Positions 63,408 through 64,000 of a stretch of DNA of 64,000 nucleotides are shown here, in pieces. Below the pieces are notes generated by a model. It saw nothing but the letters and a program-made list of their open reading frames with translations. It searched no databases and had not been told where the DNA came from. Positions within the stretch are counted from its first letter, which is position 1. The number at the start of each line of letters is the position of its first letter. Source of the stretch: Flavobacterium suaedae (GTDB lineage Bacteria > Bacteroidota > Bacteroidia > Flavobacteriales > Flavobacteriaceae); the NCBI RefSeq assembly GCF_014642915.1, contig NZ_BMJE01000001.1, positions 596,121-660,120 of the forward strand, written 5' to 3'. Made by a program: the position numbers and the translations under genes.

Positions 63408-63800
63408 ATGAAAAAATACAATATTGAAAAGTCTGAGAATGAATGGAAAAAACAGTTAGGTGCTGAGCAATATAAAATTTTGAGACAAAAAGGAACCGAA
63501 ATGCCACATTCAGGCGAATATAATCTTCATTTTGAAAATGGAACTTATAAATGCAGAGCATGCGATGAAGAACTTTTTGAAAGCGACTCTAAATTTGAAT
63601 CAGGATGTGGCTGGCCATCATTCGATAAAGCAATGCCCGGAAAAGTAGAATATATAAAAGACACCAGTTTCGGAATGATTAGAACAGAAATAGTATGCTC
63701 CAATTGCGGAAGCCATTTAGGTCACGTATTTGATGATGGTCCAACCGAAACCGGACAACGTTACTGTGTAAACTCATTATCAATAGATTTTAATAAATAA
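63408..63800 (+). CDS. msrB: Peptide-methionine (R)-S-oxide reductase MsrB, cytosolic form
   Basis: The 130-residue protein is an MsrB domain without any export signal. Zinc cysteines C49, C52, C97 and C100, the catalytic Cys120 in RYCVNSLS, Cys67 in GCGWPSF and the GSHLGHVFDDGP motif are all present. It is clearly paralogous to the preceding gene and probably arose by tandem duplication. The ATG at 63408 gives the MKKYNIEKSENEW start; a TTG 54 bases further upstream lies inside the previous gene. The pair would repair oxidised methionine inside and outside the cell. Confidence 0.92.
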   Translation: MKKYNIEKSENEWKKQLGAEQYKILRQKGTEMPHSGEYNLHFENGTYKCRACDEELFESDSKFESGCGWPSFDKAMPGKVEYIKDTSFGMIRTEIVCSNCGSHLGHVFDDGPTETGQRYCVNSLSIDFNK

Positions 63801-63802
63801 AT

Positions 63803-63823
63803 AGCAGCTATTTAGCTGCTTTT
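63803..63823 (+). terminator. Weak terminator after the second msrB gene
   Basis: An 8-bp inverted repeat (AGCAGCTA and TAGCTGCT) is followed by a short T-rich run. Confidence 0.5.
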
Positions 63824-63880
63824 ATCTTATCTTTTAATAGTACAAAGAATAATAAGAATAATAAGAAGTAAATAAACGCA

Positions 63881-63914
63881 AAAACCCCTTACTACTTGTA
63901 TAGTAAGGGGTTTT
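63881..63914 (-). terminator. Terminator of the rRNA operon
   Basis: A 14-bp perfect inverted repeat (AAAACCCCTTACTA and complement) with a 6-base loop lies directly after the 5S rRNA on the minus strand, followed by T residues. Confidence 0.9.
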
Positions 63915-63920
63915 AAAAGA

Positions 63921-64000
<80 letters not shown>

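Overview
The window is a low-GC chromosomal segment from a member of Bacteroidota, almost certainly family Flavobacteriaceae and close to Flavobacterium. The evidence is the FabI, RpoZ, BamD, CoaBC and DapA sequence types, type IX secretion (T9SS) components (PorQ, a DUF4835/PorD-type protein), secreted proteins with T9SS type A or type B C-terminal sorting domains, phylum-typical promoters (TTG, about 19 bp, TAnnTTTG), and a near-complete absence of Shine-Dalgarno sequences. No tRNA, insertion sequence, prophage or CRISPR array was seen.

Layout. 1-3386 (minus) is the 5' part of a giant secreted adhesin-like gene that runs off the left edge. 3758-9555 (minus) is a housekeeping operon bamD-rpoZ-coaBC-DUF4835-recN-fabI with a promoter before bamD and a strong terminator after fabI. 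dapA and a ferritin gene follow on the same strand. 11327-18932 (plus) carries a 5'-nucleotidase split into two genes, a tandem pair of small membrane-protein genes whose second copy is frameshifted, nadC, a BrkB-type membrane protein, a DUF2147 protein and priA. A lone LytTR response regulator converges on priA. 19810-24790 holds rpsF-rpsR-rplI, a DUF6495-like gene, ligA, a TPR lipoprotein and rlmH. 24977-35471 contains two small unknown genes, folP (minus), DUF1599, a DoxX/thioredoxin-fold membrane protein, an orphan OppB-type permease, a TlpA-like lipoprotein, tpiA, a 1312-residue T9SS cargo protein and a YdcF-like protein. 35527-43540 has glmM, acpH, a ClC channel, a thioredoxin-reductase-like flavoprotein, a transaldolase/FSA, an SDR, the SRP RNA gene and a glutaminyl cyclotransferase lipoprotein.

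The clearest accessory element is at 43605-45101. It is a very A+T-rich two-gene cassette, a small WYL-like protein overlapping a Shedu (SduA, DUF4263) nuclease, placed between two conserved convergent genes. It is bounded by two terminators whose right flanks form a near-identical direct repeat of about 22 bp, which looks like the scar of an inserted anti-phage module. To its right are rpsA with a leader and promoter, a 1098-residue T9SS type B protein, a U32 peptidase-family gene overlapping a ferredoxin gene, a nucleoside transporter, porQ-cmk, lon, a duplicated-domain lipoprotein, a UMF1 transporter, an M48 lipoprotein protease, a DUF1801 protein, a hydrolase, and an exported/cytosolic pair of methionine sulfoxide reductases B. 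The window closes on the 3' end of an rRNA operon (5S, minus strand).

The genes are mainly core metabolism, envelope biogenesis and gliding/T9SS surface proteins. The points most worth following are the Shedu cassette with its flanking repeats, the single perfect Shine-Dalgarno motif in front of rplI inside the bS6/bS18 operon, a 13-bp palindrome covering the promoter and start of the U32 gene, and the one-base frameshift in the tandem paralogue at 13546.
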